Shown piece after piece: positions 24,447 through 34,201 of a stretch of 64,000 bases of DNA (positions are counted from its first letter, which is position 1; the number at the start of each line of letters is the position of its first letter). Both the position numbers and the translations under genes were made by a program. The notes under the pieces were generated by a model. It did not search any database. It was not told the origin of the DNA and saw only the letters and a program-made list of their open reading frames with translations. Origin of the DNA: Pseudovibrio sp. Alg231-02 (lineage in GTDB: Bacteria; Pseudomonadota; Alphaproteobacteria; Rhizobiales; Stappiaceae); contig NZ_FREX01000001.1 of the NCBI RefSeq assembly GCF_900143565.1, positions 635,068 through 699,067 of the forward strand, given 5' to 3'.

Positions 24447-25622
24447 TTATTCTACTGCTTCTTTGCCTAATTCTCTCAATATCTCATTTCTATGCTCATC
24501 GAGAGCTGGTGCACCCTTCTCCAGTTTCAGCTTAGAATTAGTAAACCGAATTGGCGTACGGACATAGGTTTGCTCGCCTTGATGCTTAGATGTTGTTGGC
24601 AAGTTGACTTTCATTTGCCGGTGTTCAATTTGCGGATCCTGCAAAACATCAGCAACTGTATTGATCGGACCTGCCGGAACGCCGCGTTCTTCCATTTTTG
24701 ACAGGAGTTCATCCCGATTGAAGTTCAGCACGAGAGCCTGAAGCTTTTCTGTTAATTCCTCGCGGTGCTTCACACGAGACGGGTTGGTGGCATAGCGCTC
24801 GTCCTCAGACAGTTCTTCCTGCCCAAGAATCTTGCAGAAGTTCGCAAACTGAGTGTCGTTGCCAACAGCCACAATGAGATGACCATCCTTCACTTCAAAA
24901 ACTTGATATGGAACGATGTTTGGATGAGCGTTACCCATACGGCTAGGGACATTGCCGCTGCTTAGATAATTCATCGCCTGATTGGCCAAAACACCGACCT
25001 GAGCATCCAGCAAAGCCATATCGATCCATTCGCCTTCACCGGTCAGGTCACGGCGGCGCAGAGCTGCCTGAATACCTATGACCCCGTATAGGCCCGTGAA
25101 GATATCAGCAAAAGCAACGCCTACCTTTTGTGGCTCGCCGCCTTGCGAACCAGTCAGATCCATAATACCGCCCATGCCTTGGATCATAAAATCGTATCCA
25201 GCGCGATGGGCATAAGGGCCATTCTGACCAAAACCAGTCACGGAACAATAGATCAGCTTCGGATTGATCTTCTTGAGGCTATCATAGTCGAGGCCAAACT
25301 TGGCTAGCCCGCCAACTTTGAAGTTTTCGATCAGCACATCACTTTGACGCACCAGATCATAAATCAACTCAAGATCTTCCTGCTTTGAGAAGTCAGCAGT
25401 TATGGAGCGTTTGCCGCGATTGCAGGCATGGAAGTAGGCTGCGCTTTTGCTTCCGCCCTCTTCTTCGACAAACGGAGGTCCCCAGGTCCGGGTATCATCA
25501 CCGCGCGGGCTTTCCACCTTGATGACATCGGCACCCAAATCAGAAAGGGTTTGTCCAATCCATGGGCCTGCCAGAATGCGCGCCAGTTCCAATACTTTTA
25601 TGTTTTCCAGGGGAGCTGTCAC
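24447..25622 (-). CDS. CoA-transferase, family III (CaiB/BaiF)
   Basis: 391 residues. LELARILAGPWIGQTLSDLGADVIKVE and GDDTRTWGPPF are the family III N-terminus; the covalent-catalysis aspartate is expected in GVAFADIFTGLYGV. Family members move CoA between organic acids such as formate/oxalate, carnitine, succinate or 2-methylmalate; the acid used here cannot be told. GTG start at 25622 with GAGG upstream. Ends 81 bases before the cyclase start on the same strand. Divergent from pepN across a 270-base gap. Confidence 0.88.
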   Translation of the reverse strand: MTAPLENIKVLELARILAGPWIGQTLSDLGADVIKVESPRGDDTRTWGPPFVEEEGGSKSAAYFHACNRGKRSITADFSKQEDLELIYDLVRQSDVLIENFKVGGLAKFGLDYDSLKKINPKLIYCSVTGFGQNGPYAHRAGYDFMIQGMGGIMDLTGSQGGEPQKVGVAFADIFTGLYGVIGIQAALRRRDLTGEGEWIDMALLDAQVGVLANQAMNYLSSGNVPSRMGNAHPNIVPYQVFEVKDGHLIVAVGNDTQFANFCKILGQEELSEDERYATNPSRVKHREELTEKLQALVLNFNRDELLSKMEERGVPAGPINTVADVLQDPQIEHRQMKVNLPTTSKHQGEQTYVRTPIRFTNSKLKLEKGAPALDEHRNEILRELGKEAVE

Positions 25623-25794
25623 GGAAGCAACCTCAGCCTTTTTGTATAGATCTGTTTCAGGGGCTCAGTGCTACCTGTTTTTTCGGGATAGTGCTTACGA
25701 GGATCTGTCATGATCTCCTTCCAGTCCTTCCCTTGCTTGATAATTTGATTTTTGGGTGCAAAAGTGATGAGGTTTTCATTCCCTGCATTTGACC

Positions 25795-25815
25795 GGAACC
25801 GTTTTCAACGGTACC
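25795..25815. promoter_or_regulatory. Imperfect dyad in the CoA-transferase/pepN divergent gap
   Basis: GGAACCGTT, a 3-base spacer and AACGGTACC form a 9-base inverted repeat with one mismatch, about 80 bases upstream of pepN. The 25623-25892 gap has no gene; this is its only structured element and could be an operator for either side. Confidence 0.35.
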
Positions 25816-25892
25816 GCCGATCTACATAAAAATTTGGAAGCGCTGCGCCAAGGGGTGATCAAGCTGCTTTAACACTTCTTGGGAGAACAGGT

Positions 25893-28529
25893 ATGCGATC
25901 TGAAACTGCTCAGCTCATTAGACTGCAAGACTACACAGAGACACCCTACGTCATTGAGAGTGTTTCTCTTATCTTCAAACTTCTACCAGAAGCAACCGAA
26001 GTTATCTCCACCCTTACCATTTCCAAGCGTGATGGCACCGAAGACGGCGCTCCACTTGAGTTGGATGGCGACGAGCTTACACTTATTTCAGCTGCTATTG
26101 ATGGCGTGCTATTGGCAGAAGACGCTTTAGAAGCCTCTGCAGACAAGCTGACGGTTCATGCACCACCTGCTGAGCGCTTCCAGTTGGAAGTTATCACCAA
26201 GGTGAACCCAACCACGAACACCAAGCTGGAAGGGCTTTACCTTTCTCAGGGCATCTACTGCACTCAATGTGAGGCAGAGGGCTTCCGCCGGATCACTTAC
26301 TACTATGACCGCCCGGATGTGCTTTCAGTATTCACGACCCGCATTGAAGCAGACAAAGCGACCAATCCGATTTTGCTTGGTAATGGCAATCCGCAGGACG
26401 CAGGTGACATTGAAGGCACTGACCGTCACTTTGCCGTGTGGCATGATCCACACCCGAAGCCAGCTTATCTGTTTGCGCTTGTTGCTGGCGATCTTGCCTG
26501 CATTTCAGAAAAGTATACGACAGCTTCTGGCACACCAGTCGATCTGAACATCTTTGTCGAGAAAGGCAATGAGGACCGCGCAGACTGGTCCATGGACAGC
26601 CTGATCCGCTCCATGCGGTGGGACGAGAAAGTATTTGGCCGCGAGTATGACCTTGAAGTGTTCAACATTGTTGCTGTTTCTGCATTCAACATGGGTGCGA
26701 TGGAGAACAAGGGCCTCAACATTTTCAATGACAAGTTCATTCTGGCGGATAGTGACACAGCGACCGACACAGACTACGAGGGTATTGAGACTGTTGTTGC
26801 CCATGAATACTTCCACAACTGGACTGGCAACCGTATCACCTGCCGCGAATGGTTCCAACTTTGCCTGAAGGAGGGTCTCACTGTATTCCGCGATCAGGAG
26901 TTTTCTTCTGATGAACGTTCCCGCCCTGTGAAGCGTATTGCTGATGTGATCCGCCTGAAATCCCGTCAGTTCCCTGAGGATCAGGGACCTCTTTCGCATC
27001 CAGTGCGCCCGACAGAATACAAAGAGATCAACAACTTCTATACGGCGACTGTCTATGACAAAGGCGCTGAGCTGGTTCGTATGATCAAGACAATTCTTGG
27101 TGCAGACAACTTCAGAAAAGGGATGGATCTTTACTTCGAGCGACATGATGGTGATGCCTCAACCATTGAGGACTTCCTCAAATGCTTTGAGGATGCGACC
27201 AAGATCGATTTGTCTCACTTCAGCCTGTGGTACCACCAGTCCGGCACACCAGTTGTGAAAGCAAAAAGTTCTTACGACGAAGCTGCAAAGACTTTCACTC
27301 TGGAGCTGGAACAGATTAATGCTCCAACACCTGGACAAGACCAAAAGAAGCCATTCTTCATTCCAATTCGCTTTGGCCTGGTTGGCCCGAATGGAGATGA
27401 TCTCGTCTATTCCAGTGCCGAAGGTGCTCAAGTCGATGGCGACTTGCTGTGTCTGAGCGGCAACAAACAAACCGTTGTCTTCCATGGTATTGGCAGTAGG
27501 CCAGTTCCTTCCCTTCTGCGTGAATTCTCGGCTCCAGTTAAGTTGGAAACAGGTCTGTCCCGTGAAGGTCAGATCTTCCTGATGCGCCATGACATTGACC
27601 CGTTCAATCGCTGGCAGGCTGCTCAGACGTTGATGACCGATCTGCTTATTGAGCTGATCAATGGTGCAGAGCCGACAGGCAAGGACGCCTTTATTGAGGC
27701 GCTCGGTCACATGGCAGAGGATGAGAACCTTGACCACGCGTTCCGTGGTTTTGGCCTGATGCTGCCTAGCGAGCAGGCAATCGCACTTGAAATCGGCAAA
27801 GACGTCGATACTGATGCGATCGGTGATGCCCGTGATGCGTTCTCCAAAGAGATCGGCGTTGCACTCTATGACACCTTCAAGCGTATCTATGATGCTTTGG
27901 AGATGCCAGCAACGTTTAGCCCGGATGCTCTTTCAGCTGGCAAGCGTGCGCTGAAGCTGCGTTGTTTGTCCTACTTAGCGGCAAGCAATGGTGAAGGCAG
28001 CGCTACTCTGGCTAAGGCACATTTTGATGCTGCTGATAACATGACGGACCGGATCAGCGCCTTGAACTGCCTGGTCAAGTTCAAGCTGGCAGGGGCGCAA
28101 GAAGCAATGGCTTCCTTTGAGGAACGCCACAAGGACACTGCTCTTGCCATGGATAAATGGCTGGGTGTCGCGGCCAGCGCGCCGAGCAAAGACACGATTG
28201 GCGCCCTACGTACTCTTACAGAACATCCGGCATTTTCTTGGGATAATCCAAATCGTATCTACGCGCTCATTGGTGGCTTCCTAGGTGGCAATACAAGAGG
28301 TTTCCATGCGGCTGATGGTTCAGGATATGATTATCTTGCTGAAATCACGTTGCAATTGGACAAGATTAACCCTCAGGTTGCTTCCAGAATGGTCAAAAGC
28401 TTTGGCTCCTGGAAGAATATGAATGCGGAACGCAGAGTAAAGGCAGAGGCCGCTTTGAAGCGAATTCTTGCAGCTGATCAGCAACTCTCTACTGATGTCA
28501 AAGAAATAGTTGAGCTGTGTCTAGACTAA
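25893..28529 (+). CDS. pepN: Aminopeptidase N (M1 zinc peptidase)
   Basis: 878 residues, the usual length of E. coli-type PepN. Cleaves N-terminal residues from peptides in the cytoplasm. The exopeptidase motif GAMEN (268-272) and the zinc site HEYFH (304-308) with the distal Glu in KEGLT (about 327) are all present; Tyr in the NFYTATVYDKGAELVRM block fits the transition-state stabiliser. ATG at 25893 with GGGAGA seven bases upstream. Single-gene unit ended by a strong terminator at 28577. Confidence 0.96.
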   Translation: MRSETAQLIRLQDYTETPYVIESVSLIFKLLPEATEVISTLTISKRDGTEDGAPLELDGDELTLISAAIDGVLLAEDALEASADKLTVHAPPAERFQLEVITKVNPTTNTKLEGLYLSQGIYCTQCEAEGFRRITYYYDRPDVLSVFTTRIEADKATNPILLGNGNPQDAGDIEGTDRHFAVWHDPHPKPAYLFALVAGDLACISEKYTTASGTPVDLNIFVEKGNEDRADWSMDSLIRSMRWDEKVFGREYDLEVFNIVAVSAFNMGAMENKGLNIFNDKFILADSDTATDTDYEGIETVVAHEYFHNWTGNRITCREWFQLCLKEGLTVFRDQEFSSDERSRPVKRIADVIRLKSRQFPEDQGPLSHPVRPTEYKEINNFYTATVYDKGAELVRMIKTILGADNFRKGMDLYFERHDGDASTIEDFLKCFEDATKIDLSHFSLWYHQSGTPVVKAKSSYDEAAKTFTLELEQINAPTPGQDQKKPFFIPIRFGLVGPNGDDLVYSSAEGAQVDGDLLCLSGNKQTVVFHGIGSRPVPSLLREFSAPVKLETGLSREGQIFLMRHDIDPFNRWQAAQTLMTDLLIELINGAEPTGKDAFIEALGHMAEDENLDHAFRGFGLMLPSEQAIALEIGKDVDTDAIGDARDAFSKEIGVALYDTFKRIYDALEMPATFSPDALSAGKRALKLRCLSYLAASNGEGSATLAKAHFDAADNMTDRISALNCLVKFKLAGAQEAMASFEERHKDTALAMDKWLGVAASAPSKDTIGALRTLTEHPAFSWDNPNRIYALIGGFLGGNTRGFHAADGSGYDYLAEITLQLDKINPQVASRMVKSFGSWKNMNAERRVKAEAALKRILAADQQLSTDVKEIVELCLD

Positions 28530-28576
28530 GACAGTCTACTTTGCACCCAGCGAAGTCTCTGAGAGTCCTATGAAAA

Positions 28577-28616
28577 TTAACGGCAGCAAAAAGAGCTGCC
28601 GTTAACCATTTTTTTG
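28577..28616 (+). terminator. Rho-independent terminator of pepN
   Basis: An 11-base perfect stem (TTAACGGCAGC, 28577-28587, pairs with 28595-28605) and a 7-base A-rich loop are followed by CCATTTTTTTG. It begins 48 bases past the pepN stop. Confidence 0.88.
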
Positions 28617-28709
28617 TGTCGAGACTCTGGACAAGTTGATTCGGATAGATTCAAATGAATGTGATTCGGGTGAATTGCAACCCGAGTTATTTGCGGCGGA
28701 ATCTGACAC

Positions 28710-31097
28710 ATGGGGGCATTCATGGCACGAGCCTTTGCAGGGGGCGCGACCGCTCGACGACTCTTGAACTCGACCAAACGGACAGGCAAAAAAGACGCTC
28801 TGACCGGACATATCAAGTTGCTCGCTCAACCAGCCTACCAACGCCTCTTAACAACGGAACCAATGATGCGCAGAATTATTCCTGCTCTTTGCATCGTGTT
28901 CATTGCGTGTACCGCTATCTTCCGCGGACTTGAGATTGCTTACAATTATGAGAATGTCGGCCAGAAGGCTCAGGACGATCTCACACTTATTGCAACTGCC
29001 CTGACCGCCAGCATTGAAATTTCCGAGCAAGAAAAAGGCTCCGCCGGCCTGACTTCTGCTTTGCAGCGTGCACTTTCTGAGGCCCTGCCCCCCCGGGCCA
29101 CCAGCCAAAGCCGCCAAATTCTGTTGACTGACCCGAACGGTACCATTGTTGCCAGTGCTCCGACCCGTCCTGATATGGAAGGGTTGAAAATTACCAGTTT
29201 CCTTGGTGACACTCAACCAATGACGTTCTTTGGAAAGCGCGCAGGTGTGCTGACGCTCAATGAGGGCACCAAAGACGCAACCCGGGCAACAGTTCATCAT
29301 CTACCAAACAAAATCGGCATGGTTGCTATCATGCAGCCAGAAGATGCAATTTTCTCTTCCTGGCGTGCTGAACTTTCCGCCAATGTCACGATCTTTGTTG
29401 CAACCTCCATGGTGCTGCTGGTCATCATCTATGCCTATTTTGCGCAGGCAACCCGAGCGCAACAGGCAGATGGCATTTACTCGGCGACGCGCTCTCGCAT
29501 AGACGCTGCCCTCAACCGTGGTCGCTGCGGCCTGTTTGACTGGGATCTTTCCCGTGGCCGCGTGTTCTGGTCTGCCTCGCTTTATGAGATGCTGGGCATG
29601 GATCCACGTAATGACATTATGGGCTTTGCTGAGATCCAATCCCTGACCCATGCTGATGACGTTGATCTTTACGATCTTGCAAAGAGCCTGCTGGATACCG
29701 GTAAGAGCAACGTGGATCGTCAATGGCGCATGCGTCACAGTGATGGTTCCTGGGTCTGGCTTCGGGTTCGTGCTGAAGTTCAAACCGATGCGGGTACCAA
29801 TGAACCTCACCTGATCGGCATCTGTATGGATGTGACCGAGCAGAAGCGCTTGGCAGAGCAGAGCCGTACTGCTGATCTACGCCTGCGTGATGCGATTGAG
29901 AACATCTCCGAAGCCTTTGTCCTGTGGGATGCTGACAACCATCTGGTGATGTGTAACTCCAACTACCGCAAGCTGCATCAGCTGCCAGACCATGTTGTGC
30001 AGTCGGGCACGCCTTATGCAACTGTCATGTCTTCCGCGAGCCAACCGATTATTTCTGAGCCTGAGGAAGGCGACCACATCGACAGCGATATGGGCAGTTC
30101 CTACAAGGTTGAGATGGAAGGTGGTCGCTGGTTACAGGTCTCAGAGCGCCGGACCAAAGATGGTGGCTTCGTTTCCGTTGGCACCGACATTACAGAGCTG
30201 AAGCGTAAAGAAGAGAAATTGCTTGAGTCTGAGCGCGGTCATATGGCGACCATTGCCGACTTGCGCCAGTCCCGCCAGAAACTTGAACTACAGGCTCAAC
30301 AGCTGGTAGAACTGACCGAGAAGTATGCGGATGAGAAGACCCGCGCGGAAGATGCAAACCAGGCGAAGTCCGAATTCCTTGCAAACATCTCCCACGAGTT
30401 GAGAACACCACTGAACGCGATCATCGGCTTCTCTGAGATTATGGATCAAGGCATGTTTGGTGATCTTGGTTCCGACAAGTACAAAGAATACTGCAAGGAC
30501 ATTCATTCCTCCGGTAACTACCTGCTGAACGTGATCAACGACATTCTGGATATGTCTAAGATTGAAGCGGGCCGGATTGAGTTGTCTGTTGAAGATGTTC
30601 AGATCCAGCAGATCGTTCAGGATGCTGCCCGGATTATCTCTGCAACAGCAGCTGAGAAGAACATCAAGGTTGTTAGCGAAAATCTGCCTCACATGCATCT
30701 GCAGGCTGACCGCCGCGCTGTTAAGCAGATCCTACTCAACCTGCTTGCAAACTCTATCAAGTTTACACCAGACAATGGTGAGGTTAGGGTCTCTGCCCGC
30801 AAGGTGGGTGCCTTTGCTGAACTGAAGATCTCTGACAATGGTATCGGAATCTCCAAGAAAGATATCGACCGTCTTGCCAAGCCGTTTGTGCAGGTGGAGA
30901 ACCAATTCACCAAGACGCACAAAGGGTCAGGCCTTGGTCTGGCGATTGCACGATCTCTCAGCGAGCTGCACGGCGGTTACATGGAAATTGCTTCTGAAGT
31001 TGGTACAGGCACCGAGGTTACGATCAAGCTGCCCTTGAAAGCTAAGGGACGCGACAAAGGCCGTCTGACAGGCATCAGCAATTTGAACGCAGCTTAA
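28710..31097 (+). CDS. PAS-domain sensor histidine kinase, PleC/DivJ/CbrA-like
   Basis: 795 residues: membrane helix about 55-75, periplasmic region, second helix about 226-246, PAS domain about 262-376 (GLFDWDLSRGRVFWS) with PAC tail, second PAS about 390-496, coiled coil about 500-552, HisKA with FLANISHELRTPLNAIIGF (phospho-acceptor H562), and HATPase_c with N, G1 and G2 boxes (LLANSIKF, DNGIGI, GSGLGLAI). The HisKA sequence resembles the PleC/DivJ group that controls DivK and the cell cycle in alphaproteobacteria, including rhizobial CbrA. Start at 28710 or 28722; a G-run favours the latter. No partner regulator next to it. Confidence 0.88.
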   Translation: MGAFMARAFAGGATARRLLNSTKRTGKKDALTGHIKLLAQPAYQRLLTTEPMMRRIIPALCIVFIACTAIFRGLEIAYNYENVGQKAQDDLTLIATALTASIEISEQEKGSAGLTSALQRALSEALPPRATSQSRQILLTDPNGTIVASAPTRPDMEGLKITSFLGDTQPMTFFGKRAGVLTLNEGTKDATRATVHHLPNKIGMVAIMQPEDAIFSSWRAELSANVTIFVATSMVLLVIIYAYFAQATRAQQADGIYSATRSRIDAALNRGRCGLFDWDLSRGRVFWSASLYEMLGMDPRNDIMGFAEIQSLTHADDVDLYDLAKSLLDTGKSNVDRQWRMRHSDGSWVWLRVRAEVQTDAGTNEPHLIGICMDVTEQKRLAEQSRTADLRLRDAIENISEAFVLWDADNHLVMCNSNYRKLHQLPDHVVQSGTPYATVMSSASQPIISEPEEGDHIDSDMGSSYKVEMEGGRWLQVSERRTKDGGFVSVGTDITELKRKEEKLLESERGHMATIADLRQSRQKLELQAQQLVELTEKYADEKTRAEDANQAKSEFLANISHELRTPLNAIIGFSEIMDQGMFGDLGSDKYKEYCKDIHSSGNYLLNVINDILDMSKIEAGRIELSVEDVQIQQIVQDAARIISATAAEKNIKVVSENLPHMHLQADRRAVKQILLNLLANSIKFTPDNGEVRVSARKVGAFAELKISDNGIGISKKDIDRLAKPFVQVENQFTKTHKGSGLGLAIARSLSELHGGYMEIASEVGTGTEVTIKLPLKAKGRDKGRLTGISNLNAA

Positions 31098-31120
31098 GAG
31101 CAAGAAGACAATCTTCAAAG

Positions 31121-31157
31121 AAAAGGCCGCTTCATCAGCGGCCTTTTCTTTGTTTTC
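31121..31157. terminator. Two-way terminator between histidine kinase and glnE
   Basis: AAAAGGCCGCT (31121-31131), a 5-base loop, then AGCGGCCTTTT (31137-31147) followed by CTTTGTTTTC. The A-rich left flank gives a matching T-rich tail on the minus strand, so it can end both converging transcripts (kinase from the left, glnE from the right). Confidence 0.88.
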
Positions 31158-31171
31158 AGATGTACATTATT

Positions 31172-34100
31172 TTAGCTGGTCTTTTCAGCTTCTTCCACTT
31201 TGCCAATGAGGTGCTCAAAGGTTCTGCGGACCATGATCTGTTGTTCCTGCATGTAGATGGTCAGACGTTCAAAGTCTGGCTCACCTCCTGCATTTACAAG
31301 AAGATCAAGCAAGCCACCCGGAGCTGTTTTTGGGTCAAAGTGTCCGGTTTGAGCGAGCTTCAGGATCTGTGTCAGGTCCTCATAGTTTCGAAGGGCTGGA
31401 ATAAGCGTGTCAGCATCCTCTTCACGCAATACTCCAAAATCACGCGCCTTAAGCAATGCATCTTCGGTGCGCGCCTGCAGGACTTCAGGATGCTCGACAC
31501 CGTGAGCCAACTGCAAGAACTGGGCGATGAACTCAATATCGATCAAGCCACCCGGAATACCCTTGATCTGCCATGGGCTCTTTGCTGGTTTTTCTTTCTG
31601 GATGCGCGCACGCATATCGCAGACATCACGGGCCAGTTTTTCAATATCGCGCTTGTCCTGCAACAACTGGGAGACCGCACAGTCGATCTGTTGAGCAAAC
31701 TCAGGGCTTGAGCTGGTGATGACACGAGCACGTGTCAGGGCCATATGCTCCCACGTCCAGGCATCGTTGGACTGATAGTCTTTGAAGGATGCAAAACGCG
31801 TTGCAAGAGGTCCAGAGTTGCCTGAGGGCCGCAAACGGAAGTCAACCTCGTAGAGGACGCCCTCTGCCGTCGGCGCAGTCAGGGCGGATACAAGGCGCTG
31901 AGTGAGGCGACTGTAGTACTGGCTTGGGGCCAACGGGCGTTTGCCGTCACTTTGCACGACATCCTCGGGGAAATCGTAGAGCAGGATCAGGTCAAGGTCC
32001 GATGCACAAGTGATTTCCTGTCCACCCAGTTTGCCCATGGCAACAAGAGCAAGTTCAGCTCCTGGAATTTTGCCGTGAGCATCTTCCAGTTCCTGCTGAA
32101 CACGTGGCAACAGTTGACAGAGCACTGCGTCTGCAAGTGTTGAAAGCCCCTGCCCTAACTCTGCTGCTGTGATCGTTCCTGTGATCAAGCGCAGGCCGAG
32201 CAAGAATTGTTGCTCCTGTACAAAGATACGCGCCCGGTCGAGCGCTTCTTCATAATACCCAGCCTGATCGAGCGTCACAGCAAGCGCTGTTTCAATCTGC
32301 TCTGCTGATGGCGCCCCACCAAAGAATGCCGGGTCGAGAAGCGCATCCAGAACGTGGACGCGTTTGGAGACGATCTCGGCCATACGTGGTGCGTTGCCCA
32401 TCACCATCGTCAGCAAGTTGAACAGGTGCGGGTTAGACTTGAGCAACCCGAAGAGTTGCACACCCATTGGCAGTTTGGAGAGGAAGGAGTCAAATGTCAG
32501 CAGTGCTTTGTCTGCATTCTCAGTACGCGCTAATGCATCCAGCAGAATTGGGGTAAACTCGGTCAACCGTTCACGAGACTTTGGCGCACGAACTGCCGGA
32601 TATCTGCCGTAGTGCCATTGACGGATGGTGCGGATTGCATCGACAGGTCTTTGGAATCCAAGATGGCTGAGAGTTTCGAGCGTGTTGGGGTCTTCATCAT
32701 CTCCTGTGAAGACCAAATTGCCAAGGTTGGTTGCCAGATCTGGCTCATGCTCAAACAGGCCTGAGTAGTGCTTTTGCACCAACTCAAATTTAGAGCGGAT
32801 CATGTCAGCAAACTCAGAGCGGCCTTGAATGCCCATAAGGTGATAGACACGTGCCAATGCCTCTTCATCCTTAGGCAGGATGTGGGTCTGCTCATCGTTG
32901 ATCATCTGAATGCGATGCTCAACCTCGCGCAGGTAGCGATAGGCTTCTTCCATATCTTCTGCAGCGGATTGGTCGATCCAGCCACAGTCAGCCAGTCTTT
33001 CCAGTGTGATCAGTGTTCGCCGGTCGCGTAGTTGCGGGTTGCGGCCACCTGCGATCAGCTGTTGGGTCTGCGCGAAAAACTCAACTTCACGAATACCGCC
33101 CCGTCCCAGCTTCACGTTATGACCGGCAACTGTGATTTTGCTGAAGCCTTTGTGGGCATGGATTTGGCGTTTGATGGAGTGCACATCTGAAATGGCGGCA
33201 TAGTCCAAATATTTGCGCCAGACGAATGGGCGTATTTCTTCAAGGAAGATCTCACCGGCTTCAATATCGCCTGCACATGGGCGTGCTTTGATGAGCGCTG
33301 CACGTTCCCAGTTCTGGCCCAGGCTTTCATAATAGACCAGCGCTGCAGGAACAGAGATTGCCAGCGGCGTTGCTCCTGGATCTGGTCGTAAGCGCAAGTC
33401 GGTTCTGAAAACATATCCATCCCCGGTACGCTCGTTCATGAGCTTCACCAGACGGCGGGTGATACGGACGAATTCAACAGGCGCTTCTGCACCACCAATC
33501 AGGCGGCTACGCTCAGGATCATAAAGAACGATCAGATCGATGTCTGAGGAGTAATTAAGTTCACCTGCACCATGCTTGCCCATGGCCAGAATGAAGAAAC
33601 CTGCCTCTTTTTCCGGTTCATCATGATCAACCGGAATAAATTTACCTTTGACTTCAAGCTCACGAAGGCAGAAGCGTAGGCAGGCGGTCAATGATGCATC
33701 TGCAAACTTGGTGAGAGCACCCGTTACATTTTCCAGCGGCCATGCACCTGCAATATCCGCCAACGCAACCGTGAGAGCCATTTCCTGTTTTGCCAGACGC
33801 AGCGACTGCATAAGTGCAGCTTCGCTTTCAGGTCGGGCATTCAGGCAGTCCTGTAAAAGGATCGCAATGGTCTCTTCCGGCGGTGTATTCAAAATACGCA
33901 GGAAGCGTTGAACATCGCGCAGCATGGTCTCGCGCAGGAACGGCGCACTGACCATGAAGCCTTTTACAAAGCTGCGCAGATGGGGGGCGCCCTGACAGAG
34001 CTGTTCAAACTCAGAAATGAGGTCCTTACGTTCCAGCTTCTCAGTAAGATCTTTCAGGTACCGATCACCCAGATCATCATCTGCACAGATGGGTTGGCGT

Positions 34101-34201
34101 TCTAAGCGCTCAAATAAAGGAGCAAGAGCTCCTTCACGATGTTCGCGCTTCAGAATGCTGCTTTTTAGCTGGTGGCGTTCTTCTTCCGAGCCTTGTCCCA
34201 T
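31172..34201 (-). CDS. glnE: Bifunctional glutamine synthetase adenylyltransferase/adenylyl-removing enzyme
   Basis: 1009 residues, full length for GlnE. It adenylylates glutamine synthetase under nitrogen excess and removes AMP under limitation, directed by PII. Two nucleotidyltransferase domains are visible: N-terminal (adenylyl-removing) with YSSDIDLIVLYD and C-terminal (adenylylating) with CASDLDLILLYD; GRGGIREVEFFAQ and GGLIDIEFIAQ follow each. ATG at 34201 overlaps the end of the sensor-kinase gene by 37 bases, so expression is tied to that two-component operon. Ends at a two-way terminator. Confidence 0.96.
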   Translation of the reverse strand: MGQGSEEERHQLKSSILKREHREGALAPLFERLERQPICADDDLGDRYLKDLTEKLERKDLISEFEQLCQGAPHLRSFVKGFMVSAPFLRETMLRDVQRFLRILNTPPEETIAILLQDCLNARPESEAALMQSLRLAKQEMALTVALADIAGAWPLENVTGALTKFADASLTACLRFCLRELEVKGKFIPVDHDEPEKEAGFFILAMGKHGAGELNYSSDIDLIVLYDPERSRLIGGAEAPVEFVRITRRLVKLMNERTGDGYVFRTDLRLRPDPGATPLAISVPAALVYYESLGQNWERAALIKARPCAGDIEAGEIFLEEIRPFVWRKYLDYAAISDVHSIKRQIHAHKGFSKITVAGHNVKLGRGGIREVEFFAQTQQLIAGGRNPQLRDRRTLITLERLADCGWIDQSAAEDMEEAYRYLREVEHRIQMINDEQTHILPKDEEALARVYHLMGIQGRSEFADMIRSKFELVQKHYSGLFEHEPDLATNLGNLVFTGDDEDPNTLETLSHLGFQRPVDAIRTIRQWHYGRYPAVRAPKSRERLTEFTPILLDALARTENADKALLTFDSFLSKLPMGVQLFGLLKSNPHLFNLLTMVMGNAPRMAEIVSKRVHVLDALLDPAFFGGAPSAEQIETALAVTLDQAGYYEEALDRARIFVQEQQFLLGLRLITGTITAAELGQGLSTLADAVLCQLLPRVQQELEDAHGKIPGAELALVAMGKLGGQEITCASDLDLILLYDFPEDVVQSDGKRPLAPSQYYSRLTQRLVSALTAPTAEGVLYEVDFRLRPSGNSGPLATRFASFKDYQSNDAWTWEHMALTRARVITSSSPEFAQQIDCAVSQLLQDKRDIEKLARDVCDMRARIQKEKPAKSPWQIKGIPGGLIDIEFIAQFLQLAHGVEHPEVLQARTEDALLKARDFGVLREEDADTLIPALRNYEDLTQILKLAQTGHFDPKTAPGGLLDLLVNAGGEPDFERLTIYMQEQQIMVRRTFEHLIGKVEEAEKTS

